Assembly: GCA_003993805.1 (NCBI GenBank)
Contig: RSEF01000003.1
Span: 40,992,548 to 41,056,547 of the forward strand
Direction of reading: 5' to 3'
DNA: 64,000 bases
Source: Himantopus leucocephalus
Taxonomy: Eukaryota > Chordata > Aves > Charadriiformes > Recurvirostridae
Each line of letters starts with the position of its first letter. The stretch's first letter is position 1. The notes under the pieces are model-generated. The model did no database searches, was not told where the DNA came from, and saw nothing but the letters and a program-made list of their open reading frames with translations. Positions 50,176-62,910 of the stretch are shown here, piece by piece. A program made the position numbers and the translations under genes.

Positions 50176-53100
50176 ATTTGATAAAGACTGCTGTGGGGAT
50201 GGGCATGGAAGAAGTAAATAAGTTTTCCATTAAGACCAGCAGTGTGGATAAAGGCAGAAGAAGGGACCTTAAGGGGGGCGGTATTTCAGACTGAAGCTTA
50301 TAGGAGCTTACTGAGTTACCTGCAGATGATTCAACCACACCAGCTGTCTACAGCTGCCCCAGTTGCAAAGTAAAACACGTCTGCTCCAGTGAGCCTCATG
50401 GTGCTTGGTGCCTCTGAACTCACTGTATGGGCAGCTACCCGGAGTGATGTGCTCAGGACCCAGCCCTGCTCCCAGGAGGACGAGGGAGTGGGGTGGGACA
50501 CCAGGTCATTTCTGGCCCCCGGGTTTGTTTTCGGGGCGACAAAACTGTCAGTCCATAAAGGGGGCTCATAGGAAAACAACCACTGACCCTTTCAGCTCTG
50601 TGTGCTAATCAGAATGAGTTATTAAAAGGTTAAAAGTGTATTAACAGTAATCTTATTGTCTCTTTATACGTGATTGAGCTCTCTGTTTCCTGAAGTCTTG
50701 TTATTAAAAGAACTATTTCCTTAATAGATTGCATTAGGTTACATAGCAAAGGTAAATTATGATTTATATGCACTTTAACAGCACGCTAAGACGAATGTGG
50801 TTCTACTTAAAGAAAGCATTAGGTTTGGTTAAAACTTCTGAATGTAAACAATTCTGTAGAAATAATTATTCATTAAGAGGTTTCCTGCAGTTCTGAGTGT
50901 GTCAAAATGCTCGTTTCAGCTTCACTGGCAGTCTTCCAGACAAGACTAACACCAAGCTAGCAACATGCACTTAAGGCTTAACACAGCATATGTATCTTAA
51001 GTACATGAAATATCGATTCCCATCATGACTTTTTAAGGCAATTAGTTCATAGTGAATTAAAATATGAATTGCCTCACATCTTTTTTTAAACAACAAGTTC
51101 TTGCAAGATTTAAATCTAGATTAAAAACGTCGGAGAGACTTCATAACTGGGAATGAGAAAAGCATTATTAAAACTTGGGACCTGATTTATTAATACCACC
51201 ACGTACATGTCTTGGAAACTCCGTTGCTGCATAATCCTTTCATAAGCACTATGGTTTAAAAAAGGTGCTGTTAAAGGAGGAGTGGGAGTATTCTGACAAA
51301 ATTGGAGTAAAGCTGCAGTTTCGTGGATGCCTTGTTATAGCTGGAGCAGCACAGTAGAAGCTGTCCTTCTGAAGTGTAATCTTAGCAGAAGGAACAAATT
51401 CATTCCAGGATGATCCATGTGGACAATGGAAGACTTAATGATCCGGAATTTGTACATTTCTTGCCAGTAAGATGAGGAACAGTCTGAAAAATGTCACCTT
51501 TTTTAAAAGAGAGAATTACTTTTGTGGAAGTCATCTTATTTGCAGAATAATTTACTGACTCACAGCAGATTTGCTGTGGTATAAGATATGTTATGAACCA
51601 CTCAGGACATGCACTGATTTTGAGCAAATATTTGGGATAAAATTATCTGCTGCTATGAACTGCTGCTGTTAATTTTGATGTGAATTTGAGCAGTTGCACC
51701 AGGAAAAGACTGTGGCTTTGTATTTCCTCAGTTCTCCCTAGGAAATAATCTGAAAATAAACATTAGCTTTTTCTAAAACCAAATCAAATGAAGAAGGAAC
51801 AGGTATAAAATCTACATTTGGAAATTCCACTCTTCCTCATGTTCCCTTACCATGTGTGTTGTGTAGTTATTTCTCCTCTGACTGGAAAAATCATACTTTT
51901 GATTACACTAAGCCAGAGACAGGCAGATACATTTGACACATATAAATTACCTATTTAGAAGCAGCGCTTCTGAAGTAATTGCTTAAATGGAGCTTAAGCC
52001 TAAATGTCAATATAACATTCACCACATATGTGTCTGATCTTTTCTTAGTGTGCCATCCAATAAGTTCTTTCAAGGTCAATTTATTTCCATATCAGTTAAG
52101 ATTCAATTTTTGCTGATGTTTACTGCAAAGAGATTTTTTTGTTGTTGTTGTTTTTTGGTGTGGATTTTTTTGGTATCATTCTAGTGTACAAACACTTTTA
52201 CCCAACTTTGTCATTTTCTACTTTGAAATTCCCGAGATGCTTCAGGAAGAGGTAATTGCATCAGGCTTCATACCAGGGAAACCCCTAATATGCCTTGCAC
52301 TTCTGGGGGTGAACCTCACTTACACAGTTAAGGAAACACAAAATCCTCAGCCCTGTTCTGGCTTTTCAGACACTCAGACTCTTCATTTGCTTCAAAAGAA
52401 CTTTAGAGACTTTTAGTATGTCTGGGACCCCCCTCACCACCTTCCACTGTGCACTGATGAGGACCTCCTGAAAACAGCAGTATGTAGGGTATTTGTAATC
52501 AATCAGCCCTTTCTTCTTCTGACCACAGTGACTAAATGTTAAAGATAGATACATTCCTTAAAATTTTTTAGTTGAGAAGGCTTACCATTAATCTGTAAAA
52601 AACATAGTTAAGGTATGAGAAAAGATGATGGAAACTGGGTTTGGCAGCCTTTTAGTGAGTCAAATTAGAAGATTGTATTTTCCATGGAATACTAATCCAA
52701 AACAATATGATTGGATTGCCAAAATAGATTATGTATGATAGTAAGTAGCCGGACTTAAGCCATGGGCCATAAGGAAATCCTGAAGTTCTGCTAACAGAGG
52801 CGGGGTGAGATATCGATTGGATTGCAGCAGCATGTTTGTGCCTGAGAAAAACAGCAGAGACGGCAAAAAAAGCAGCAAAAAACAGTGGAAAGCCAAAAAA
52901 GAGCTTATAGTATGACCTGAAATGAATCTCAGACAGAGTCTTTGAATAATGTGTATTAAAAAATACTGGAATGGGGAGTAAATACTTCCCCTTCTTGTTT
53001 GATTCCCATTGCATTCAGAGGAATCAGACTTTGACGTAATCCTTTTAATTTACAAAGAATGTGTGCAAAGAAATACTTGGCCCCACTATCGAGTTCTCCC

Positions 53101-54944
53101 ATACAGAAAGAATGCTAAGAAATTCATTTTGATGAACGATTCTGGTGGAAAGTGGTAGCAATATGCTACACATGCAGAGCAACATTTTCACAAGGTGTAA
53201 AGAGAGTTAGTTTTAATGTGCAGCAAGATGCTGGCTCCCAAGAACCGCAATAATTTTTGAAATGGGATATGGACACTTCTGATAAATGACACCTTTGTGA
53301 GTCAGTTCCACTGAAAAGGCACTCACTTGCTAACTTCATATTTTTATATTTTTACTGCTATTCATATTCTCTTGTGTTATGGGATATTCCTAACAGTGTT
53401 CCCATGAGATAACTAGAAGTAGTGTATATCATTGACTTTTTTTTTTCCTCCCAAAGAAGACTTTATGAAAAAAAAGTTCTTTACAAATGCCCCAAATGCC
53501 CTCTGGCTTCTGTGTAAAAGAATCAAGATCAGGTTGCAAGGATTTCAAAACAGGATCTTTGTAATCTCCTTTTTCCAGCTAGGGCAATGTGTGGGGAATA
53601 AATGCATTTCAGGAAGCCTGCTAGGATGTCTCTATACATAGAGCCAGAACTTGGCTTTGACGTACACTAACATAGTCCAGAAGCTTTTCCAGGTTCTTTA
53701 TGGACTCCATGTCAATGCAGAACAAGTACATCTTCCTTATGTTTTTTCCCTCTTAGCAGTCTCTTCTGACAGCTTTGAGGGATCATGCCACAAACAGGGA
53801 ATTCCTGAACTGCAGTAAAACCTTTGGCTGGAGGTTTATGGGAGGATTATAATGGCCTCTCACCTCCCTGAGCAGCAAGAATTGGCCTGTAATTTAATAG
53901 ACAGTGTTTTTCACTTGTTGCTTTGCTCAGGATTTAGGGGCATTTTTGTGAACCAAATAGAGCATAACTATGAAATGGAGAGTAACTATAAAGTAGAGCA
54001 ACACTTGTGCTTTGTGTGCATTTCAGATTTGTTATGACTGCTTAATAACAGAGTGAAAGGACTTTTTGACCAACTGAATTATGTGACTGTATCAGCACAA
54101 ATCTTACGAATCAAAGTTATATTAAAATTAATTATTCTATACTTACTGCTTGCCTAAGAAAGTGTGTTCTTATAACACATAAAAATTTTAATAATTTAGC
54201 AGTTTTATAAGACAATAATATTGCTTGCCCCAGAAGTAATACCGATGTCAAAATTGAAAAAATGGCTGTAGTACAGTCAAACTAATCATTCAGATGCTTG
54301 CTTTGCACAAAGATAGATGATGGAACAGCAAAGAAAATTTCACTATAGGAAAGCAGTAAATTTATTCCACTACAGTGACAGAACATAGAAAATCGAACAA
54401 GTTAAACTTCATCAGAGTCTCAGGAGCTGCTGTAAGGAAATCAGGAAAATCACCAGCTTTACTAAAAGTGGGCCAGGTTGGCACTGATTAGAAAATACTT
54501 TTTCAAGAGGTGGAGTCTGAGACATGGGCTTCAGAAATTTTGAAAGAAACAGGGGAATAACACTCATTAAATTAAAAGCTACTCAGTATCCTCTGTACCC
54601 AATCAAACCGGTGAAGGATAAGGACACCCGTATATTCTGGTCTTAAAGGATTTACAAGTTTTGAGAAGAAGAAAGATAAGATTTAACCTTTATACTTCTA
54701 TGGCTGTTGAGATAAACCAGTATTTCATTGGATCTGTATTAATTTTGACAAAAGCTCCGCTCCTGTGAAAACAGGAGGCTCTGGATTCATTTAGAATAGT
54801 CAAATAAGGGAAATTTAACTTAATAACTCAGACCAGGGGCTTTAATTTAATTCTTTCACATCCCAGTGACTTGCACAGTTAGAAAGCTGCTGTCTGCTCC
54901 ACAGTGAGTTTCTCAATATTTGCTGTTGGAAATAGTTAGGTTAC

Positions 54945-54973
54945 TTTCTGTCTGTCTCTCTGTCTGCCTATCT
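54945..54973. repeat. Imperfect (TCTG)n microsatellite
   Basis: A run of TCTG/TCTC/TCTA-type tetramers forms a short imperfect simple repeat. Confidence 0.6.
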
Positions 54974-57678
54974 CATTATTTTCATATAGCTAACCAGACA
55001 CTGATTGAAGCATACATTTCAAATTACAATTCCTGTGGCCTAAGTAAGTGGAAGAAACTGTGAGTCATCCTTAATTTGTCACATGCACCTGAGATGCTTC
55101 CTCCAAGAAAAGTTCTGAAATTGCACAATATCAGTTGTGTTTATTGTTTTTAATAGCACGTCATATATATGCAAAAATTAATAAAAAGTATTGGCAAGGA
55201 AGTTTGCATGATGTACAGTGGCATTTTGGATAAAGGTGTACAGGGAAATAGAAGAAAAGCTATTTGCTTCTCCTTACTGCATTACCATGGATCTTGGCAG
55301 CTATCTGTAAGTCGTTACAGGTACTGTCTACTTACATTTGCACAGTATTTCAAGCTATTCTTTTTTCTGTCTTAGTAGACTATGTTCTAGCAATTCTGCT
55401 ATCATGACTTGCAATCTTCCAACCCCTACGTCTTCTCCCTATCTCATTTCTCTCCTTTTGCTCCAAAGCCCATCCCTTCCAAGATCCCGTAGGTGGAATC
55501 TGGGCCTAAAATTCACAAGTCCCATTTCAAACTAGGACTCAGTCTCCTACACTAATTTGATGATTCAGAAAAACATATATATAGTCCTCAACAGCAGTAG
55601 CAGTCCTATATGAAATAATCTTCTAGAAAGGCCATAATTAAAATGTTCATCTGTGTGTGAGGTGGCAGTGTAGCCCTGGAGTGCAACAGTGAGCAAGACC
55701 AATTGGTGCAGGGCAGAGGTATTCTAGTGGCATTATTTTAAAATGATGTTCTGTACATTTTATGTTCATGTAAAGAACTATAGCATCACACTTTATAACT
55801 ACCTGTGATCATATAAAGACATTATAACTGTCAGTAACAAAAATGACAGTAGTTGTCATTAGGAAATCCAACAATTTCCTAATCATTCTTAAAGGATGCT
55901 GTTGATGGCATTTTCCTGTATTTAGAGTAAATGGTTCTTCAGATACCATGAGAGATATAGAAAACCATAAAGAACGCAATGCACTAGATATTATTTATGC
56001 TGACTCAAAGGACAGAAGGCTTACACAGTACGAAAAGTAGATTCACATACTCAAGTTTAGAAATCGATGCCTTCCACTGCCTACATTTGGGAATTCTTTT
56101 AAAATTTGTTCTTAAATCACATCCAGTTGACTTTGTTTATGTTGTGCTGATACTTCCTTTAAAAGATGCTGGTATTGTTTATTATTGTCCAAAATAGCAA
56201 TCTGCTGTCACCAAAGGGAAGAGAGAGCTCTTTGATTAAGGAATAGAGAACAGGAGTCTGTTGGGGTCCACAGTAGTTTGGTCAGCCTCTGATGGTGACC
56301 ATGTCTGTAATGGCAGTGTCCCAAGGAGGTACAGAACTGTCTTTGCAAAAGGTTTCACACCACTTGCCTCTTAATGTTCATTGGTTGATGTCCTACACTA
56401 ATAAAATCCTTTTTTCAGCTCAGTGAGTGTGTATCAAATTTTGTTAGTCATAAATATAACATTGTCTATAGCTCCAGCCTGTGATGCAAAAGCCAATATA
56501 CCTAGTATTTATCTTAGGATAAAAAGAATGATTTCAAACAATCAAACTATTTCTTGCTAGATAAGCCAGTAAAGCTGGCCATAGGCATAATCTTAGCACA
56601 TTGCAAGTGCCAAATAAAAAGTATTTGCTTGTATCAAAAAAGTAGTTTACTCACCAAAGGCATGGTGCACTCTAAGTGCAGTAACACAATACAGTCGATT
56701 CAGTTTGGGTGGCTCAGTTGAACCTGTTAGCCTTCAAGCCACAGTAGATGGAGAATGGTCAGGAATCTAAAATCTGGTGAATGTGTGTTTTATTACTTTT
56801 ATATGTAATGATCCAGTTACCAATAATGGCATTTAATCAGGCATTTTGTTGCATCCATTTTGTATTTACTACATTTAGAAATCCGTGAGCACGTGCATAA
56901 CCAATTACTTCTATGTAATAAAGAAAAGGCATTCCAATGTGGAAGGTTTGCTTTTATTTTAAATCTCATTAAAATATCAATAGTAATTCATTCTTCAATG
57001 TAAAAATTTGTACTGTTTTCATTTTAAACTTACTGATTTTGTTTATTATAGACTTAATAAATTCAGTTACTGAAGCTTTCAGTAGTAACTGTGGAATACC
57101 TGGCAACGGTTAGATAACAATTTAGATAACATTACAATCACCTGTAATCTCTAGTTTTGAATTTTAAGTTTCTGGCAGATCTTATTAGCTTTTGTAGTTT
57201 AAAATAAATATTAGAATTCAAGAAGGAAATACAGAAGATAAGCAAGTTAAAATAGAACTAATGAGATCAGAAAGGAGAATGGATGGGTGGGTTAAGCCTA
57301 AGAACAATGAACGGGTGGGCTTGTCCCCATGGAACCAGTAATGACTTTTTTAAATCAAGAAAGTCAAAGCACTCATGCTCTCCGTGCCAACTTTAGATCC
57401 AGCGTACGTGAATCTGGATCCACTGATGTCAAGAAAGTAAACTTCCATCAGGTTTAAATTGTCTCCACTCTCCTAATCATCAGGATGAATTAAAGCAGGT
57501 TCTGTCGTAAAGTCAGTATACCTAGAAATAGAGTTGAGGAATATCACTGACATCATGTTACTCTATTAACATCAATGTACATATTTCCATGTGTTTTGAA
57601 AAACAACAGCAGGGTTTGCTTTTTTTATTTTACATTAGCAAAAGGGATAGGTTTCTTTGCTTCTGCAAAAGGAGCGTA

Positions 57679-58090
57679 AGATCACAGAAAACGGGTTCAA
57701 GTAAGAACTCATCTAGTCCATTGTCCAGATGGTGCCCCAGCCATATTTGCCAGGTTCTTGTTTAATTTGTAATGCCATTACAAACTTCTCATCAGGAGAT
57801 TCTGCAACATTTCCTTTCCATACTTCATCATCTTTACTATCAGAAAGTTTTTATCAGCCCAACCTCAGTCGCACTTGCTGTAATTCAAACCTATAACTTC
57901 TTTGACTGTCTTTCTCCTTGGCTTTTTGTTTGGTACGCTGAATAGCCCCATTTACCTCTTTGAGGGTTATTTTTTCTAAAATTCTGGCCCCTTTTGCTGT
58001 TTGGATACTGTCTCAGGTATTCAGCACCTTTTTTAAAAGTGTGGGTTAAAGTTGGCCCTTGAAGTACAGTTGAGTAAAGCCAGAGGTTTA
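57679..58090 (-). mobile_element. Old diverged CR1 copy
   Basis: The order of blocks matches an inverted CR1 3' region, though with heavy divergence. ATCACAGAAAACGGGTTCAA and CTCATCTAGTCCATTGTCCA come first, then GCCATATTTGCCAGGTTCTT. AGGAGATTCTGCAACATTTCC follows, then CAACCTCAGTCGCACTTGCT and GTAATTCAAACCTATAACTTC. More distally, CCTTTTTTAAAAGTGTGGGT and TGAAGTACAGTTGAGTAAAGCC correspond to the CR1 region normally describing a short GTGTGG block and a GTACTCCAGxTGAGGCCT block. No intact ORF2 remains; the 70-codon minus-strand frame (57891-58103) is a by-product. The copy is much older than the CR1 at 14085. Confidence 0.75.
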
Positions 58091-60231
58091 CTTCATGTCT
58101 CATATGTATCTCGCTTACACATTCAGTGAGATGCTTTGCTTTTTTCAGAATATCACTGTTAATACATGTTAATAAATGTCTAATTTATGAACCATGATTA
58201 TCTTCATAGTCTTTTGCAGAACTTGCAGTCAGTTGGTCAGTTCCCTAACCTAAAATATAATAAATTGTATTCATCTCTATTGAATAAAATCTGTTTCAAA
58301 CTAATCTGAATATGATTTGAATAATGACCTACTGGTAACCACTCCTTTAACACTGCTTTTCCACTTACTGGCGTTCTTGTCCACCATGTGTTTTGACCTT
58401 GCCTTGGAGACTGTAATGGGAAAAAGTGTCAGATATTAATGAAGATGTATGCTATGTCCTTGCAATTCTTAAAGGTGAGTCAGTCTAATGATGGAGAGTA
58501 CCCGACAAAGAGGGGGGAATTTGATTTTTTGAAGTTTTGTCCTCTGTAGGCTTTTCTTACAATTGACTAGAAAGTTGTGGCTATCCTACATAGGATTTAT
58601 GGTCTTCAAGCTCATAGTCTCCAAAGCCAGGGGTAACCAACCGATCTGAGAATGGACTGAATTTGGACTCAGCTACTGCATATAGTTACTACATGTGTGT
58701 ATGAATAATCTCTTCTCAAACCACAAATATTATTGTACATTTACTATTCATAATTATTTGGGGAACTGCTGGCACCATCAGTTTAGACGAGTAAATTGCC
58801 TGTGACTGATTGCAATAAGTATTGTATATTCATAGCATATTATGTGATTATCAAATCACTCTGTATGTGTTCATAGAGGAAGGCCCCATTATTTCTTTTG
58901 CATTATCCCTGAACTATTGCAACTGTGCAGGTCTTTTACATGAATAATGAGAAAACCTTCTAGTTTTGCTGTTCAGTGAATAAAGGGGTATGGGAGCCGC
59001 CAATGACACTAGCGTAAAGCTCAGCATGTTTCACAAAAATATTCAGAAATCCCATTATGCTACATTCATCCAGCTCTGCTCCCAGATGGATGTCGTGTCG
59101 CCGCCATCTGCACCAGCTGTTCTTCCACACATAAACCTTATTTCTGATTGCGGTTCTGCTTGCAGTGCAGTGACTGCATCAAGGCGTCCTTTGCATGCAC
59201 TGCAATTACTGATAAGAGATGTAGGAAGAGTTACAAATGCAAGACACGGTAGAGAGGCATGTAATCCAGGTTAACTTTTGATATGCATTAGCAGTGTAAC
59301 CCATCTTCAGTGGGAGACAATTATTTTGTCCTCAGGGAAGCTGTGTTTGGCCCTACCCACAGAGAGGATTTCCCACTGCTGTAGGAAATCTTTAGACTAG
59401 GTTGGCAATCAAACTTAGAAATCATACTCAGAGAATACCTGTTTCAGCTTGATAAAGAAGCCTTTTTGTGGTTTTTTTTGTGCTGCCAGTTTCTGGCATA
59501 CTTAAAATGAATCTTGCAAGAGACATTTCTATTAATTAACTGATGATGAAAATATGGACCTTATTTAAGACAAGTCATTCTTTCAGTCATCCTTAGACCT
59601 CATCAGTCGATATGCCGTTTGGATAGCAAGGTAAATATGCCTTTAAAATCTACTACAAAAAATATTCAGCCGCCACAAATATTTTTACGTTTTCAAAAAC
59701 AAGGTAACAATCATACCTGAAACGCTAATAACCAATTTGGGAGCAGGCAGGAGCAAACTATAATTATAATGTGTAATTTACCATAATGCTAACAGACACT
59801 TCAGGAAGCGATGACAATCTGCCAGAGAGCATTTGGGAGTACATACAAATGCTAAAATCCACCTACAGTGTAGAGTCAGCAGGCTATGGTAGTTGTAATT
59901 TTCATGAACTCAAGGTGGTTTTGTAACACTGTCAAGCCCAGTAATTACAGAAATTATCATGACATTTTTGCTTATTTTTAACAGACATTTTTGAGAGCAA
60001 TCATCATTACTCATGATATTCGAGGGAAAACCAACAATTTGAAAAGCAAAAAGAATGTTAGGAAATTTCAAGAAAAATACCACTTTGACACTGCACTCAT
60101 CCATTACACACCTTTCTGTTTTGGGGATTGCTTGCAATCCTCACTCACATCTCAAAAAGAATATAATGGAATTACAAAAGTGTAAAAGAGGAGTGACAAA
60201 GATGACCAAAGTTATGAAATAGTCTTCAACC

Positions 60232-60268
60232 AGGGAGGTATTTAAAAGATGTCTGCATTTCAAAATGA
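60232..60268 (+). mobile_element. Possible CR1 scrap
   Basis: ACCAGGGAGGTATTTAAAAG followed by ATGTCTGCATTTC resembles the CR1 segment that normally reads CCTGGAGGTATTTAAAAGACGTGT. The upstream GGAGTGACAAAGATGACCAA is also reminiscent of CR1. The match is short and diverged. Confidence 0.3.
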
Positions 60269-61613
60269 AAAAAGGTGAGTGCTAGCGATTTCTGCAGTCC
60301 TTGGTGCCATGAGGCAGGTGAATAGATAACAGGCAATGGCTGCTCACCCCCTGTCGTCAACACACTGGCAGAGTCTGATTCTAAATAAACAAATGTAGAT
60401 GTTTCTTTTGCAGGGTTAAACTGAACTTTAGGCAATTTAGATCTTAGCCACCATGCTGTCCTTCTCTTCTCATCCCCTGACAAGAGCCATCAGCCCAGAA
60501 TGCTCCTAGACCCTGCTCTGCACAGCTATGTTGACCTTGTCCTTACTATTTCATAGGAAGCCTGAGCTTAGTTTTATCTCCTCTGCTGATGAGCAACGAC
60601 TTTTCCTTCCAAGAAAGCCCTGCAGATATGTGACCTTAGAGAGGGTGTTTAGAGCCAGGTGGGAAAGATAGATCCTCTGAAATCTGTGCTAAGAAATGCA
60701 GAGTATAGCATCAGTCCTTAATAATTTGAAGGTTTTATTAAGTCCATGTCTGAGAATGGACTTGGATGTATCTGATGATGTTGTGATGCAACAATTCGGG
60801 TTGGTCCTTATTATGCATATAGATGTATGTAAAACTAAAACCTTGGTCAAGAGAGCCACGCTGACTTTTCTGATTTCATTGAAAGTGTCACGGTGTTGGG
60901 TTTTGGCTTTAAAAAAATAGGAAAACATGGGTATATAGTATTTTGTATTATTTTTCTCAGGTTTCTTGGTTTCATTTAAGACTGGCTCAAATTCTTAAGC
61001 CTCTCTCCACAGTCCTGCACAGAAGCCTTCAGACATACATACAAGAATTAAATTGAGATTCTCACGTAGTTATAAGGGCTTGTTAGAGTGTCATGAATGA
61101 GAAACAGAACTTGGAGTCTGATTGTATGAATTGATAAGCTTCTAAATAAAAGGTTGTCCTGAAATATGAGACTTTTTATTTTACACTTACTCTTAGTGCT
61201 GATGTGTAGGGCATATACACAACATCAGAAACATTCAGACCAAATGATATGACATTCCTAATTTGTTGTGACAAGCTGCTTTTGGTTTGTTTGTTTTTTT
61301 TTGGAGACCAGCAATAATTTTAAAAATTTGAAGATAGTATAAAAGTATTCTTTGGACAGGCACAAAACATTTTTAGAACAGCTGTTACTTGTCATCTTTA
61401 TATACATTCCACAGAATCTATCATAAAACCACATAGCAAAAGTTCTCATTTAAAAATGAGCAGTTGCTGACAATTCTCAGGAAAATTTGACTCAAATTTA
61501 AAATCACAGGGAGAGCTGGTCCTCTAAATGTCTTTGATGGTGTGACACTAAATGCTTCTACATCATTTGGCACACAGGATTTAAGAGGAAAGGGCTATTA
61601 TTTCTTTTTGCAT

Positions 61614-61669
61614 AAGGGATATTTCCTTAAGATTGTTTTTNCAAGGGGTATTTCCTTAAGATTGTTTTT
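61614..61669 (+). repeat. 27-bp direct duplication around a single N
   Basis: Bases 61614-61640 and 61643-61669 are 27-bp copies with one mismatch (GGGATA/GGGGTA), with the N at 61641 followed by one extra base. Both end in a T run, where short-read contigs often break. This is probably an unmerged contig overlap. Confidence 0.85.
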
Positions 61670-61706
61670 TTTTGCTGGGTTAAAAGTTAATATTCATTTA
61701 GGAAAA

Positions 61707-61726
61707 TTAACATTTATAAATGTTAA
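61707..61726. repeat. 20-bp perfect palindrome
   Basis: TTAACATTTA followed by its exact reverse complement TAAATGTTAA. It is AT-only apart from one C/G pair and probably reflects local AT richness. Confidence 0.7.
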
Positions 61727-62888
61727 TGTTTATAAATTTAAATCAAAGTTTAGCTTTGTCCCTGATTTAATGTGTGTAAATTCATTCTGGGCAGAGTGGT
61801 CTCTTCACCATTTTACCTGCAAGGTGAGGCTTTATGCCATGGTAGATGTTTTTGTTGCATCTCTGCCAGGGCACAAGGGTAAAATGGAAGAGTGACAAGT
61901 AAATTCAAGCTGGCTACCAATTCTGATTTGCAAAAGTTTGATGAAAGAAGTGTTTCCCTGAATACTCTTGTCTCTTCATGAACTCTGTATTTGGTGTTTA
62001 GAGAATCAGCTGCTTTTTATTTTGCCTTGGTTAGTGTCACTGTGAAAACACTGACATGAGGTTCTTCACTAGGAGTTTCCAGGTCACTGGTCACCTTCCG
62101 TGGAGATACTGTGCAGCTACTTGAGGGTTGCCTGCCAATGTCAAATAGATAGACGCATAAAGGGGCTTTGATGTTCAGTTTTATCCTGAACTAAATAGTA
62201 ATTTATTATAACATAAGCAAACACAAATACAGCAACCACTGGTAGAGCTGTATCTTGCCTAATATGTTAATGTAAGCATGGTTCCTGCCTACAGTAATGT
62301 ATTAGCTGCTTGCTAGCAAATGCAGCACAGAGACCTTTTTCAAAGCAGCTATTTAAGACCAGCTGCCACTTCCTATAAAACAGTGTCCAGTTCACTTAAT
62401 GAGTCCAGACACCCATCTATCAATGTGTCTTTATGTAAGTCTCAAATTGCTAAATCTAGAAGCAAGTCCTGTTTTGTTGTTCTTTGTGAGTGTTGCATGA
62501 TGAGCTTGGGGACAGAAAGTCCTAAAGAGGAATATCTGAGCACTGAAAGTAGAATATATGTGGGTTGTTAATGGTACAATCTTGATTAATTATTTCATTC
62601 TTCCCAAAGACTTTTCTTTGGCAGCACTCTGTAAGCATTATCTTGGATTTTAATCATTCTTGTGTTCATACAATCATCTACTCGTGTTGTTATATGGCCT
62701 TCATCTGGGCTAGCATACACAAGAATCCATTAACGCTAGCAAAGGCTTGAGTTTGGCAAAGAGTGTAGGTATTTGCCTCAGTCCTCTTCGGGTAAGCAAA
62801 TGACATGGGTGCACACGTAATACTAGGCTCAGTTTAAGTGTTACGATGAGTAGGAAGAAAGCCTATACATTTCGAGGCTCAAGTCATG

Positions 62889-62910
62889 CATGCACTTTCA
62901 TGCACTTTCA
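62889..62910. repeat. 10-bp tandem duplication
   Basis: TGCACTTTCA occurs twice in tandem (62891-62910) after a CATGCATG-like run. This is a minor slippage product. Confidence 0.7.

Larger units (their letters stand above)
33508..57678. other. Mostly unique noncoding sequence
   Basis: No confident gene was seen. The two longest open frames of the window lie here on the minus strand (187 codons at 39251-39814 and 179 codons at 40764-41303). Neither shows a recognisable domain, a conserved motif or a supporting exon structure, and shorter frames overlap them in several phases, so both are treated as chance. GC-richer patches occur at about 33880-34130, 36100-36600, 37660-37930, 39400-39640 and 50340-50560. 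Short TATA-like strings occur but have no associated transcript structure. Confidence 0.55.
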
